A DNA stretch of 64,000 nucleotides from Haloarcula sebkhae. Its GTDB lineage: Archaea; Halobacteriota; Halobacteria; Halobacteriales; Haloarculaceae. Numbering within the stretch: the first letter of the stretch is position 1; each line of letters begins with the position of its first letter. The translations under genes were made by a program, and so were the position numbers. This document shows positions 44,766 to 52,300 of the stretch, in pieces. The notes below the pieces were generated by a model, which had not been told where the DNA came from, ran no database searches, and saw only the letters and a program-made list of their open reading frames with translations. The stretch is taken from contig NZ_BMPD01000002.1 in the NCBI RefSeq assembly GCF_014647415.1, forward strand, positions 276,324-340,323, written 5' to 3'.

Positions 44766-45121
44766 GCCGAACCCTCCCCGTAGCGCCGGGTCAGCCGGTC
44801 GAGTTCATCCAGAAAGGCATCGGCCTCCTTCAGATTCAACTCGGCGGACTGGTCGGCCAGCAGTCGCTTCAGAAGAGTGTGCGTCTGCTTCGAGCGCACA
44901 TCTTCGAGCGTGTCGAAGGCGTCCCGTATCTCCGTCTTGTTGAGCGAGTTCGCACGGCCGTACAGCAGGGCCACTGTGTCGCTATGGGTCAGCCCCGTGT
45001 CGAGTTCGTGGATCTCCTCACCGAGTTGCTCCAGCGACGACTCAGCGGCTTCTAGTGCATCGAGACCGCGCTGAAACATCTCTGGGTCTACATCGACGGC
45101 CTCTGTGTCGTCGCCGCTCAT
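44762..45121 (-). CDS. Helical acidic provirus protein
   Basis: 119 residues, almost entirely helical, with heptad-like stretches (ALEAAESSLEQLGEEIHEL) and a Leu/Glu/Asp-rich second half. Probably a coiled-coil protein. No family recognised. Its start overlaps the stop of a 27-codon frame (45118-45201) and its end overlaps the next gene. Confidence 0.65.
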   Translation of the reverse strand: MSGDDTEAVDVDPEMFQRGLDALEAAESSLEQLGEEIHELDTGLTHSDTVALLYGRANSLNKTEIRDAFDTLEDVRSKQTHTLLKRLLADQSAELNLKEADAFLDELDRLTRRYGEGSA

Positions 45122-45201
45122 GGGCCGTCCTCCGTCGCGTCGTCACTCTCTTGATCGTCCGACTCGTCTCCGGACGTGGGGGCCTGACTGCTACTGGACA
45201 T
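45118..45201 (-). CDS. Tiny acidic protein (27 aa) in the integrase operon
   Basis: The ATG at 45201 opens MSSSSQAPTSGDESDDQESD and seven more residues. The stop overlaps the next start (ATGA), as with all true genes of this operon, and the composition is strongly halophilic. Too short for most gene finders. It may be a real small protein or a translational coupling leader. Confidence 0.4.
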   Translation of the reverse strand: MSSSSQAPTSGDESDDQESDDATEDGP

Positions 45202-45204
45202 AGT

Positions 45205-45411
45205 TTAGGCGGCCCCCGTCTCAGATTCTTCAGGTCGTCGGTTCTCATCCGCACACAGAATCGTCTCAGGAACCTCAAATGGCGAATCCTGTGCTTGCCG
45301 GATACAGTGGCGAATATACTCCGCTCGGCTCATTCCGTGCCGTTTCCGTTCTTCTTCGATGTCCGCAAGCATGGACGGCTCCATGCCCACAGTCACATTT
45401 GCGTGTGGCAT
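45205..45411 (-). CDS. Ribbon-helix-helix repressor, provirus
   Basis: 68 residues from the ATG at 45411; an upstream TTG at 45423 would add four. It has the RHH build: strand ANVTVGMEPS, helix MLADIEEERKRHG and helix SRAEYIRHCIRQAQ. It faces the two PhiH1-repressor-like genes across a 130-base region with repeats, which is the layout of a lysogeny switch. It also leads into the integrase operon, which it may repress. Confidence 0.75.
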   Translation of the reverse strand: MPHANVTVGMEPSMLADIEEERKRHGMSRAEYIRHCIRQAQDSPFEVPETILCADENRRPEESETGAA

Positions 45412-45541
45412 GCAATCATTCAATAACGAGAGGGAATAGATATAGCTAACGGTACTCGATATACCGGCCTATTTAGCGGCCTGTAAAGTGATCGAGCGGT
45501 GGTATAATACCAGACACCGGCTAATAGTGATTCAATCATTC
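45412..45541. promoter_or_regulatory. Divergent switch region with direct and inverted repeats
   Basis: The 10-base sequence CAATCATTCA occurs at 45413-45422 and again at 45533-45542, in each case directly next to a start codon. GGTATAATACC, a perfect palindrome, lies at about 45500-45511, and ATTCATGAAT straddles the rightward start. AT-rich stretches between them (ATAGATATAGC) can hold TATA boxes for both directions. These are plausible operators for the RHH or PhiH1-type repressors. Confidence 0.5.
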
Positions 45542-45865
45542 ATGAATAAGCGCTACTCGGGTGACTGGATGGTGCTTGCAGATGACAGAATCCTCGAATA
45601 CTTGAGTGAAGTTGAAACTGCAACACCTGGGGAAATGGTGAAAAGCGGGTTTGTTAGGTACTCAAACGGCTATGTTTCAGAAAGATGCCAAAAAATGGCT
45701 GACAAAGGTTTGGTGAATAACCTCGGGAGAGGCGTCTATGCGATCACAGAGCGTGGGGAGCAGTACCTTCGTGGAGAAATAGACACATCTGAAGACGCCC
45801 CCGACCGAGTTAAGTCCTCTAATGAAAAGCGATCCAGCGCAGGTGACACCAAGGAAAACGTCTAA
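45542..45865 (+). CDS. PhiH1-repressor-like winged-helix protein (first copy)
   Basis: 107 residues from the ATG at 45542; a GTG at 45488 would add 18 that do not fit. The start NKRYSGDWMVLADDRILEYL is that of the haloarchaeal phage PhiH1 repressor family. The winged helix continues with ERCQKMADKGLVNNLGRGVY and a wing ending in ITERGEQYLRGE. The polar C-terminal tail is divergent. It likely maintains lysogeny. The GC content is lower than in the host genes. Confidence 0.8.
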   Translation: MNKRYSGDWMVLADDRILEYLSEVETATPGEMVKSGFVRYSNGYVSERCQKMADKGLVNNLGRGVYAITERGEQYLRGEIDTSEDAPDRVKSSNEKRSSAGDTKENV

Positions 45866-45868
45866 TCC

Positions 45869-46159
45869 ATGCAAAAGAGAAAGTCGGCTTTCTGGATGAA
45901 GCAGTTGGATGAACGCATATTAGAACACCTCTACACCGATGGGTGGGCGTCCCCACGGATGATGTCCCGAACAGAGCAGTTCACAGCTTCTGAGGGGCAC
46001 ATCGAGGAGCGGTGTCTGATGCTTCGTGATATAGAATTTGTATCACCATATGCCGGCGATCTGTACGAATTGACGACAGATGGTATTCTATATTTGCATG
46101 GTATGATAGATGCACAGCACCGCCCAGAACCAGCGGTAAAACGTGTTTTGCGTGGCTGA
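45869..46159 (+). CDS. PhiH1-repressor-like winged-helix protein (second copy)
   Basis: 96 residues, 3 bases after the first copy. Same layout: SAFWMKQLDERILEHLYTDG, EERCLMLRDIEFVSPYAGDL, LTTDGILYLHG. The two are diverged paralogues rather than a recent duplicate. Tandem repressors could form a heterodimer or act on different operators. Confidence 0.75.
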   Translation: MQKRKSAFWMKQLDERILEHLYTDGWASPRMMSRTEQFTASEGHIEERCLMLRDIEFVSPYAGDLYELTTDGILYLHGMIDAQHRPEPAVKRVLRG

Positions 46160-46160
46160 A

Positions 46161-46613
46161 CTACAGCTGTGACCGGACAGCCTTCACAAACTCTCTTGCG
46201 TCGTCTGAATCGGCATCAGCCTCTAGTTTCCACTGGTCTGGTTCTTTCTCTATTAGACCACTTCCCCGAAACTCAAAATATGAGGTTTCAGCATCTAAGT
46301 ACCACTTAATCAGAGAGAGCAGACCACCAACAATAAGTAGTCCTCCGAGGGCGGGTAACGCGGTTCCAAGGATAAGGAACGGAGATACAATCAAGGCACT
46401 CACGCCTAACGCAGCATAGAAATGATTCCGGTCGTCTGTTTCGAGGCTAATACCCCTTATTTCGCTGTAAGAGAGGTCGTGTAGGTCGGTTACGGTTTCG
46501 TTGGACTCTCGATATTTGATTACACGTTTGTTAGTTGCAACCCAACTCCAACTACTTGTGACACAGTATTCCTGTAACTGCTCGTCATCCATCAGATGCG
46601 GCTCTATCGGCAT
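46161..46613 (-). CDS. Membrane protein with PH-like domain, provirus
   Basis: 150 residues from the ATG at 46613. An N-terminal beta-rich part (VTSSWSWVATNKRVIKYRES, LHDLSYSEIRGISLETDD) resembles bacterial PH domains. Two hydrophobic helices follow (AALGVSALIVSPFLILGTAL, GGLLIVGGLLSLIKWYL) and a soluble C-terminus. Unknown role, low GC. It converges with the repressor pair, with only a base between stops. Confidence 0.6.
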   Translation of the reverse strand: MPIEPHLMDDEQLQEYCVTSSWSWVATNKRVIKYRESNETVTDLHDLSYSEIRGISLETDDRNHFYAALGVSALIVSPFLILGTALPALGGLLIVGGLLSLIKWYLDAETSYFEFRGSGLIEKEPDQWKLEADADSDDAREFVKAVRSQL

Positions 46614-46683
46614 ACGGTAGACGTAGACAACTAGTAACAAAAAAGTATTAATCTGGTAAGTAGGGCTACGACATATTAAAGCG

Positions 46684-47271
46684 CTATAGCCAGTCGACTT
46701 TCTCGCGCTCACGCAGCTGAGCCTCAGGCGTGTGCGTCCCGCGGTAGTGGTCGAGGAATGTCTGTAGATCGTCCCAGCCGCCCCAGTCACAGACTACCAT
46801 CGCGTCAACATCGGCAGATCGGAGCGATGTGGCCCACGTCCGCCGAAGGTCGTGCATCCCGACGAACTGCCAACCGTCGTCGCCGGTCTCTTCGAGTAGG
46901 TCGCTCGTAGCACGGTCCATCCACCGCCGGAGGGTCCGCGTCGTAGAGTCCACGAGAGGCGCGTCTGTCGGCTCCTCTCGCACGTCGCCAACGGTGCGGA
47001 TGGTCGTGGCAAGGTTCGGCGGAATCGGCGTCTCACGGTACTCGCCGGTCTTGGCGGACTGCCACACCCGGAGCATGGTGCCCGCATCGGTGTCGACAAC
47101 ATGCTCGGGGGCGATGTCCAGCACCTCCGCCGACCGGAGACCACACCGGACCGCGAGCGAGACCGCTATCCGTTTCTCGGTGTCGTCGAACTGGTCGAGT
47201 AGCTGCTGAACCTCTTGTTCCGAGAGCCATGCTTTCATCCCGTCTTGATCGTCGTAGTTCTCTAAGTTCAT
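46684..47271 (-). CDS. Minimal tyrosine recombinase, provirus
   Basis: 195 residues, essentially a catalytic domain alone. Arg in LAVRCGLRSAEVLDIAPEHV, HDLRRTWATSL (HxxR), Trp in CDWGGWDDLQTF and Tyr in DHYRGTH. The core-binding domain typical of integrases is missing. Minimal recombinases of this kind are known from haloarchaeal viruses and plasmids. It is separate from the integrase at the left end. Its upstream region holds the first of two 28-bp palindromic repeats, which could be its sites. Confidence 0.88.
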   Translation of the reverse strand: MNLENYDDQDGMKAWLSEQEVQQLLDQFDDTEKRIAVSLAVRCGLRSAEVLDIAPEHVVDTDAGTMLRVWQSAKTGEYRETPIPPNLATTIRTVGDVREEPTDAPLVDSTTRTLRRWMDRATSDLLEETGDDGWQFVGMHDLRRTWATSLRSADVDAMVVCDWGGWDDLQTFLDHYRGTHTPEAQLREREKVDWL

Positions 47272-47358
47272 CTGGTGTCCGTAAATTCTGCTTTGCGGTC
47301 AATATCCTAGAATCTTGGGGTCATTTCGGGGAGTCAGGTGGAAAAATCGGGCCGAATG

Positions 47359-47386
47359 TGTCCGGGTCTCAGAGGAGAACCGGACA
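47359..47386. repeat. 28-bp palindromic repeat, copy 1
   Basis: TGTCCGG and CCGGACA are inverted arms separated by 14 bases. It matches 48255-48282 in 24 of 28 positions and in the same orientation. It lies between the minimal recombinase and the low-GC membrane gene. Confidence 0.75.
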
Positions 47387-47486
47387 TGACTGCACTGGAT
47401 TACCGGATTCCCAAGCGCAGAACTATCCAAAAGATTGCTACCATCAGGAGCAACTGATTTGTATGTAAATAGTAAATAAGCAGACA

Positions 47487-48149
47487 GTGTCTGAACAAAG
47501 CGACAATCAATCAAAGAAAAATTTAGGTAAAGAAGCCACTCAGTCGTCCGAACAGATAGACTGGCGAGGATTTGGTTCAGGTGCGTTTTTTATTTTGTCG
47601 CTGATAGCCGGAGGTGCGTTTATTAACTCTGTATCTGGGATGTCGTCTAGTGGGATCATCAACAGTTACTCAGCCCTTTTAGTATCGTATTTTATTGGTT
47701 CCACTGCTGGACATTATTATGGCAGAGCAATCAGCGATAGAGGATCCAGTTTGCATTCTGCATATCTAGGAGCATCTACTATACTGGTAGGCTTCTGGCT
47801 ATTCCGTGTTCGTGTCTCACCACTGAGCGCAGCACTTATTTTTATGACAATTTCACTGATGTTAGCTCATGGCACAGATATAATAAAACAATCAAGTGAG
47901 ATTCGGCGGGCCGTAGACTACTTTGCAAAAGGAGTGTCTCCACTTGGGATGCTCCTTTTTGGAGTATTCGAATTCATTCCATCTGGGATAATTGAGCCGG
48001 GAAAAATAGTATCCACTATTCATAATTCATTGACTCAAGATGTACTGGTTTTAGGAGCTACCTTGAATATCGTAGTCTTTGCAGTTGGTGGGTTCATTAT
48101 AGTATGCTTAGGAATATTGTTACTTGCTGGCATTTTGGCGGAACCCTGA
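47487..48149 (+). CDS. Low-GC polytopic membrane protein (provirus cargo)
   Basis: 220 residues from a GTG at 47487. About six hydrophobic helices, with a polar N-terminus (SEQSDNQSKKNLGKEATQSS). Low GC and few acidic residues, unlike the virion genes around it. It is on the opposite strand to them and is bracketed by the two 28-bp repeats. This looks like a cargo gene, perhaps for superinfection exclusion or host protection; no family was recognised, so that role is a guess. Confidence 0.7.
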   Translation: MSEQSDNQSKKNLGKEATQSSEQIDWRGFGSGAFFILSLIAGGAFINSVSGMSSSGIINSYSALLVSYFIGSTAGHYYGRAISDRGSSLHSAYLGASTILVGFWLFRVRVSPLSAALIFMTISLMLAHGTDIIKQSSEIRRAVDYFAKGVSPLGMLLFGVFEFIPSGIIEPGKIVSTIHNSLTQDVLVLGATLNIVVFAVGGFIIVCLGILLLAGILAEP

Positions 48150-48254
48150 GTTTACGCTCGACATCTTCAGGGAGTAGCTTGCTCAAGAATTTTATCAAAA
48201 TATCATCTGGAAAGTGGATAGGTATACAACAGGATGGGATTTTGGGCACTGGAA

Positions 48255-48282
48255 TGTCCGAGTCTCACCGCAGAACCGGACA
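48255..48282. repeat. 28-bp palindromic repeat, copy 2
   Basis: TGTCCGA and CCGGACA arms with a 14-base spacer, 24 of 28 bases identical to 47359-47386, same orientation. It lies between the cargo gene's end and the virion gene cluster. Confidence 0.75.
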
Positions 48283-48302
48283 GCTATCGCGGCGGTGAGT
48301 CG

Positions 48303-48734
48303 TCAGACCGCACCGGCCACCATCTTGAAGATACGCACCAGGGCCGCTCGGCCGCCGGCCTTCCAAGCCCAGTCTATCGGCGTCACCCAGCCGAGTGCGT
48401 GCTGTAGGGAGTCGTCGGCCGCTACCAGCCCCGCGATGACCACCGCCACAGCGTGCCGCCGGGGCCACTCTCGCCATCCCGGCCGGAGGGGGGCGAGTAA
48501 CACTGTTCCATTAGCCGCCAGCGTCAGACTCGCGCCGATGCGAGGATAGCGGGGCCATATCAGCAGGAACCCCACCAAACCGCTCAGAACGCCGCACAGC
48601 ACTATCCACGGCTCGCGTCGTGGGTGGTTGTCCCAGATGATGAGTAGCGGCACCAGTGCGGCCACCATCATCGTCACGTAGTGATGCGGGAGCGTTGCGC
48701 TGCCGTCAGGTACCGCGTGATACGGGAAGCTCAC
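48303..48734 (-). CDS. Polytopic membrane protein, provirus
   Basis: 143 residues with three or four TM helices (TMMVAALVPLLIIW, IVLCGVLSGLVGFLLIWP, ASLTLAANGTVLLAPL, AVAVVIAGLVAADD). Last gene of the leftward virion cluster. It may sit in the internal virion membrane or help in release. Not recognised. Confidence 0.65.
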   Translation of the reverse strand: MSFPYHAVPDGSATLPHHYVTMMVAALVPLLIIWDNHPRREPWIVLCGVLSGLVGFLLIWPRYPRIGASLTLAANGTVLLAPLRPGWREWPRRHAVAVVIAGLVAADDSLQHALGWVTPIDWAWKAGGRAALVRIFKMVAGAV

Positions 48735-48946
48735 TTATCACCCTCCTCTGGGATTTCGGTTTCGGACGGCTCAACCCCTGACTTGCTCTTGGTCGGGATT
48801 TGAGACGCCACGAGGCGGCCGAACCCCTCCACTTGCTGCATCCCGTAGCGGGTCGGCACTGCCAGCCCACCCATGAAAAACAGCAGGCACAGGCTGATGA
48901 CCTGCGGGTCTGGGGTAATCTGTGGGATGGTCTGTAAGGGAATCAT
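48731..48946 (-). CDS. Small virion-type membrane protein
   Basis: 71 residues with one hydrophobic helix (VISLCLLFFMGGLAVPT) and a polar, acidic C-terminus. Overlaps both neighbours by 4 bases. Likely an internal-membrane protein of the virion by position. Confidence 0.6.
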   Translation of the reverse strand: MIPLQTIPQITPDPQVISLCLLFFMGGLAVPTRYGMQQVEGFGRLVASQIPTKSKSGVEPSETEIPEEGDK

Positions 48947-49386
48947 CGCTGAGTCACCACCGCCACGCCGAGCAGGGCCAGACCGCCGACCAACAGCAGG
49001 TTGCCCATGCCCATGCCGCCGTCGTCGTCGCCGCTCGAAGGCGGTACGATGATGGGCTGGTTGGTCGACTGCTGGCCGTCGTCGGCGCCGGAGTCCGGCT
49101 GCGGCTCGCCGCTGTCGTCAGTGCTATCGCCGCCCGATAGGCTGCCGTCGCTGGCCTCTACCAGAGCCTCCACCTCGTCCTGCGAGAGACTGCTATCGGA
49201 CGACTCGACAGCCTCCGCCAGATGCTCGACGTTGCTTACCTCCTCGGCCCACTCGTCGGTCATGGCCTCGTCGTTGGCGTCGTTCAGTTCTTCAGTCGAG
49301 TCGTAGTCGCCCGCGTCGATGACTACCCCGTCATACGATTCTCCCGCGTCTCCGTCGTAGCTGCCGCCTGTGATTAGCGTACCCAT
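48943..49386 (-). CDS. Acidic virion protein with C-terminal TM
   Basis: 147 residues. The first 90 are helical and very acidic (SLSQDEVEALVEASD), followed by a Ser/Asp/Gly/Pro-rich linker and a single TM helix at the end (GNLLLVGGLALLGVAVVT). This tail-anchored form recurs in at least six genes of this cluster. Function unknown. Confidence 0.65.
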   Translation of the reverse strand: MGTLITGGSYDGDAGESYDGVVIDAGDYDSTEELNDANDEAMTDEWAEEVSNVEHLAEAVESSDSSLSQDEVEALVEASDGSLSGGDSTDDSGEPQPDSGADDGQQSTNQPIIVPPSSGDDDGGMGMGNLLLVGGLALLGVAVVTQR

Positions 49387-49985
49387 ATCAGTAGTGCAAG
49401 TGCGGCGATACCGGCCGCCGCAACCGTCTTCGTCGTGACTCTGCTCCCCTGCTGCTCACTATCGGACTGTCCGGTCGTCTCGCTCTGCTGACTGTCGGAC
49501 TGTCCGGTCGACTCACTGTCGGCCGTCGGCGTCGAGGCGGCCGCTTGATCGGTCTGATCGCTGTCGGTCGTCCCCGGCACGTCCGGCTCGGTCGATTTCG
49601 ATTCGGGCGGGTAATCGGGGTTGTAAACCTCTATCTGTCCGATATCCACACCGTCGACTGTGACCGTGTGAGTCCCGCTTTTGACAGTTACCGGGATGTC
49701 GACAAACTGCCGCTCTCCATATGCCTCATCCTCTGGCACCTCAATCATCGTCGTTTCGACGCCGCCGATCTCGACGGGCAACCGCTCTCCGTCCCGCATG
49801 GTCAGATACTGAGATCTGCCGTAAACGCGGTTCACAACGACGAATTTCAGCCGGTCGTTGAAGGCGTGCCACGAGCCGCCGGGACCGGTCCCGCTATTCT
49901 CGACTTTGACCTTCAGCTCGATTGTCTTATCCACGCCCATATTGCTATAATGCGACGTGTCAAGCACTGTGTAGTCCCGAATCAT
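49374..49985 (-). CDS. Beta-rich virion surface protein with Ser/Thr stalk and TM anchor
   Basis: 203 residues. Residues 1-125 look like beta strands (KTIELKVKVENSGTGPGGSW, RQFVDIPVTVKSGTHTVTV). A low-complexity stalk follows with repeats such as TGQSDSQQSE, then a C-terminal TM helix (AAGIAALALLIWV). Built like an anchored vertex or spike protein. Overlaps the next gene by 13 bases and the previous by 4. Confidence 0.65.
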   Translation of the reverse strand: MIRDYTVLDTSHYSNMGVDKTIELKVKVENSGTGPGGSWHAFNDRLKFVVVNRVYGRSQYLTMRDGERLPVEIGGVETTMIEVPEDEAYGERQFVDIPVTVKSGTHTVTVDGVDIGQIEVYNPDYPPESKSTEPDVPGTTDSDQTDQAAASTPTADSESTGQSDSQQSETTGQSDSEQQGSRVTTKTVAAAGIAALALLIWVR

Positions 49986-50755
49986 ATCTGATGCTGGTGG
50001 GGTGCGCCGAGGACTCGCGCCTCAATATCAACGATCATGTCCGATGTCGTGTCGATCTCTATGCGATTGATAGCCCACAAGAACCCACCCCCAGAGGGAT
50101 TTTGTGCTGTTGCCGTTGCGGTGGTTGACTCTCCCGGGAGCAGATTCTCAGTGTAGAGTTCTTTCGGTGCTACATCGGAGTCTGTCGTCTCGTAGACTAC
50201 CACATCCCTGTCATACTTGTCGTCCGCATTGCTATCGTAGAGCGCGCTAATCCGGATTGCATTGACTGGTTGGGGCAGATTGAGCGTGTCTCCGTTACTC
50301 AGGCCAGAACCCACCGTCACCCACGACTCTCCGGGACTGGCTGATTGCGTCTGTCCGGGCTTCGAGTGGTGGGCCGTCGCGTTGCTCGCGTGGTTGTCTA
50401 ACTCTGCCTGTGTGGCCGTGTCAAAGCTCAGGTCGCCGGTTCCGATGGGATAACCCGACAGGTTTGAGAGCGAGATACCCGACTCATCGACTCCGAGCGA
50501 CTGCCCGGAGCGAGTGAGTGGCTCCGAGACCGTCACAGGGTCGTGATGGTCGGCAGGGGCTACGTTGTCGAGTTGGTCGTGACTGATGTAGCCCGTAGCC
50601 TGCCATGTCCCGCCACCGTCGTAGACTTTCGCCTCGCCCTGTCCATCAGGACCCGCATCCGTGTCGAACCAGAGCGCGCCTATCTCCGGGTCGGCCGGTT
50701 CCGCGGCTTGGATGTAGTCCCAGCCGCCGCCGGAACTTGCGGAGAGTCCTGCCAT
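49982..50755 (-). CDS. Probable spike / vertex protein, provirus
   Basis: 257 residues from the ATG at 50755. The start has the form of fibre proteins (YIQAAEPADPEIGALWFDTD), then ADHHDPVTVSEPLTRSGQSL, seen in many viral adhesins, and a beta-rich C-terminal domain (DNHASNATAHHSKPGQTQ onward). It should be involved in host attachment like the spike proteins VP3/VP6 of SH1; the match is by type and position only. Confidence 0.65.
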   Translation of the reverse strand: MAGLSASSGGGWDYIQAAEPADPEIGALWFDTDAGPDGQGEAKVYDGGGTWQATGYISHDQLDNVAPADHHDPVTVSEPLTRSGQSLGVDESGISLSNLSGYPIGTGDLSFDTATQAELDNHASNATAHHSKPGQTQSASPGESWVTVGSGLSNGDTLNLPQPVNAIRISALYDSNADDKYDRDVVVYETTDSDVAPKELYTENLLPGESTTATATAQNPSGGGFLWAINRIEIDTTSDMIVDIEARVLGAPHQHQI

Positions 50756-51150
50756 CAGGCCCCACCTCCCTCGAAGATGATGCCCACGCCGTCGCCGGCA
50801 GTGTTGGTCTTGATGTGCAGGTCGGCCGTCGTCGCGCCTTCCCACTCGAAGACGTGGCCCGAGTCTGTCAGCGGGATGAACTGCTCGGCGTCGTCACCGA
50901 GAAACACGTCTCCGGCATTGCCGGGCAGGTAGACGATGAGCGCGGTCACGCCGTCGGGAATCGGCAGGTCCGGCAGTTGCTCGGCAGTGGTCCCGTCTGT
51001 CGAGTAGGTCTCGATGGTCGCGCCGGTCGGGTTCCCCAGCGCCTCCTCGATGGCCTTCTGCCGGTCCTCGTTGGCCGGCGTCGTGTCGTCGCCTTCGGAG
51101 TTCTGGACCTTGTTGATGCGCTCGACATCCGCGTTTGTGTCGAGAACCAC
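50755..51150 (-). CDS. Hypothetical virion protein
   Basis: 131 residues from a GTG at 51150 that overlaps the previous stop (TAGTG). The frame is open to 51264, but that would overlap the upstream gene by 115 bases. Contents: an N-terminal helix (DVERINKVQNSEG), then beta-rich ALIVYLPGNAGDVFLGDD and LHIKTNTAGDGVGIIFEGGG. Possibly a minor capsid or spike component. Confidence 0.6.
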   Translation of the reverse strand: MVLDTNADVERINKVQNSEGDDTTPANEDRQKAIEEALGNPTGATIETYSTDGTTAEQLPDLPIPDGVTALIVYLPGNAGDVFLGDDAEQFIPLTDSGHVFEWEGATTADLHIKTNTAGDGVGIIFEGGGA

Positions 51151-51506
51151 TATCCGCTCACCTCCCAGCCGATAGGCTGCACCGAGTAGGTCCGCGCTGT
51201 CGTCTCCGATAGGTTGCGGACGATGATACGGAGCTTGCTGCTGAACCTCCGTGCCGGTATCCACGTCGCCGTCAGGTCGTCAATGTCTGTCGGCGGAATC
51301 GGCGCTGGGCCGTACACCTTTTCGTCGTCTCGCCACACCTCGTAACTGCTGTTGGGGTGCTTCGAGATGGCGAGCGTCGGCAGGATAAATTCCGTCACCT
51401 GCTGGGTCGGCTCGAAGGTCACGACCAGCTGCTTCCCCGGCCCGATCTTGCGCGAGATGGGGTCGTTGTACGGCACGTCCGAGGGAGAGGGTTCGGGGAC
51501 GATCAC
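51150..51506 (-). CDS. Beta-rich hypothetical virion protein
   Basis: 118 residues from a GTG at 51506 overlapping the previous stop. Beta strands throughout (GKQLVVTFEPTQQVTEFILP, SYEVWRDDEKVYGP, SKLRIIVRNLSE). No signal or TM. It resembles a jelly-roll or adaptor domain in its strand pattern, but no family can be claimed. Confidence 0.6.
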   Translation of the reverse strand: MIVPEPSPSDVPYNDPISRKIGPGKQLVVTFEPTQQVTEFILPTLAISKHPNSSYEVWRDDEKVYGPAPIPPTDIDDLTATWIPARRFSSKLRIIVRNLSETTARTYSVQPIGWEVSG

Positions 51507-51598
51507 GCTGCACCCCCCTCCTCCTCGATACGTCGCCGTTGCTCCTCGATCTCCTGCTCGTCCATCTCGATTACCTCCGCTTCGATGTTAGTTCTCAT
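51503..51598 (-). CDS. Tiny helical protein (31 aa), provirus
   Basis: MRTNIEAEVIEMDEQEIEEQ then RRRIEEEGGAA. It opens 11 bases inside the end of the previous gene and its stop overlaps the next GTG (GTGA). A charged amphipathic helix with halophilic composition. The overlap chain makes it likely real. Confidence 0.5.
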   Translation of the reverse strand: MRTNIEAEVIEMDEQEIEEQRRRIEEEGGAA

Positions 51599-51791
51599 CG
51601 GTCTCCTTGCCGCGCAGATGCTCGTTCACCAGCGTTAGGACGCCTTTCCGGTGGTCGGTCCCAGACAGTTGCCGCTCGTGTCTCAGTACCGCGTTCCGGT
51701 GCCACCGCGCTTCGAGAGCGAGACCGGCCACGCCGGACGCTCCGAGGATGGCCGCCATCTGGTAGATGAGCGGGTCGGGAAGCCCCAGCAT
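51588..51791 (-). CDS. Small membrane protein, provirus
   Basis: 67 residues from the ATG at 51791, which overlaps the previous stop (ATGA). One hydrophobic helix at the N-terminus (PLIYQMAAILGASGVAGLAL), then a basic helical tail (RWHRNAVLRHERQL). The longer open frame is an artefact. Probably in the virion membrane. Confidence 0.6.
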   Translation of the reverse strand: MLGLPDPLIYQMAAILGASGVAGLALEARWHRNAVLRHERQLSGTDHRKGVLTLVNEHLRGKETDEN

Positions 51792-52300
51792 CAGGCGCTC
51801 CCTCCTGCACTGACGGCCATCTGAGCGTACGGAGCGCCCAACCACAGCAGTCCCAGCGCGATGAGGATACCGCCGGCTTCCTTCGGGCCGACCATCCCGT
51901 AGCCCAGTAGTCCGCTCCCGGCGTCGGGGTCCGACTGTCGACGAAAGACCGGGTCGTCGCTCTGTGCATCCAGCAGGGCCGAGAAGTCGACCGAGGGGCC
52001 AGCTACGTCGTGCTGATCCTCTTGGTCGCCCCATTCCCCGCTGTAGTCGAATGCGTAGTCGTAGGCGTCCCGAGCGGGGCCGGTCAGAACCGCGTCCTGA
52101 TTGTACTCGCCTTCCTCGTCGGGAGTTGTACCGTAGGCTCCGTATAGGAAGTCGGCTGCCTCGGACGTTGTAGGGCCGACTCCTGTGGCTTTCTGGACTG
52201 GCGAAGTTGCCCAATCGACATAACTGCCAGTCGCATCGGCCGCCGTGTCGGCTATGGTCCCGTCCTCGGGTTCGAGGTCGTCGGGCAACCACTCGGCCAT
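51791..52300 (-). CDS. Acidic virion protein with C-terminal TM
   Basis: 169 residues, acidic and Tyr-rich (ARDAYDYAFDYSGEWGDQED), with a single hydrophobic C-terminal helix (EAGGILIALGLLWLGAP). The start overlaps the previous stop (TAATG). A tail-anchored form shared with several neighbours. Confidence 0.6.
   Translation of the reverse strand: MAEWLPDDLEPEDGTIADTAADATGSYVDWATSPVQKATGVGPTTSEAADFLYGAYGTTPDEEGEYNQDAVLTGPARDAYDYAFDYSGEWGDQEDQHDVAGPSVDFSALLDAQSDDPVFRRQSDPDAGSGLLGYGMVGPKEAGGILIALGLLWLGAPYAQMAVSAGGSA

Noticed and set aside
49440-49540. Repeated GGACTGTCCGGTCG bases as a possible relative of the 28-bp palindrome
   Set aside because: These arise from repeated Thr/Ser-Gly-Gln-Ser-Asp codons in the stalk of a virion protein and lack the spacer and second arm.
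50756-50845. Longer start of the spike-like gene at 50845
   Set aside because: The additional 30 residues are Arg/His/Gly-rich and come from out-of-frame reading of the upstream gene; the ATG at 50755 abuts the upstream stop.
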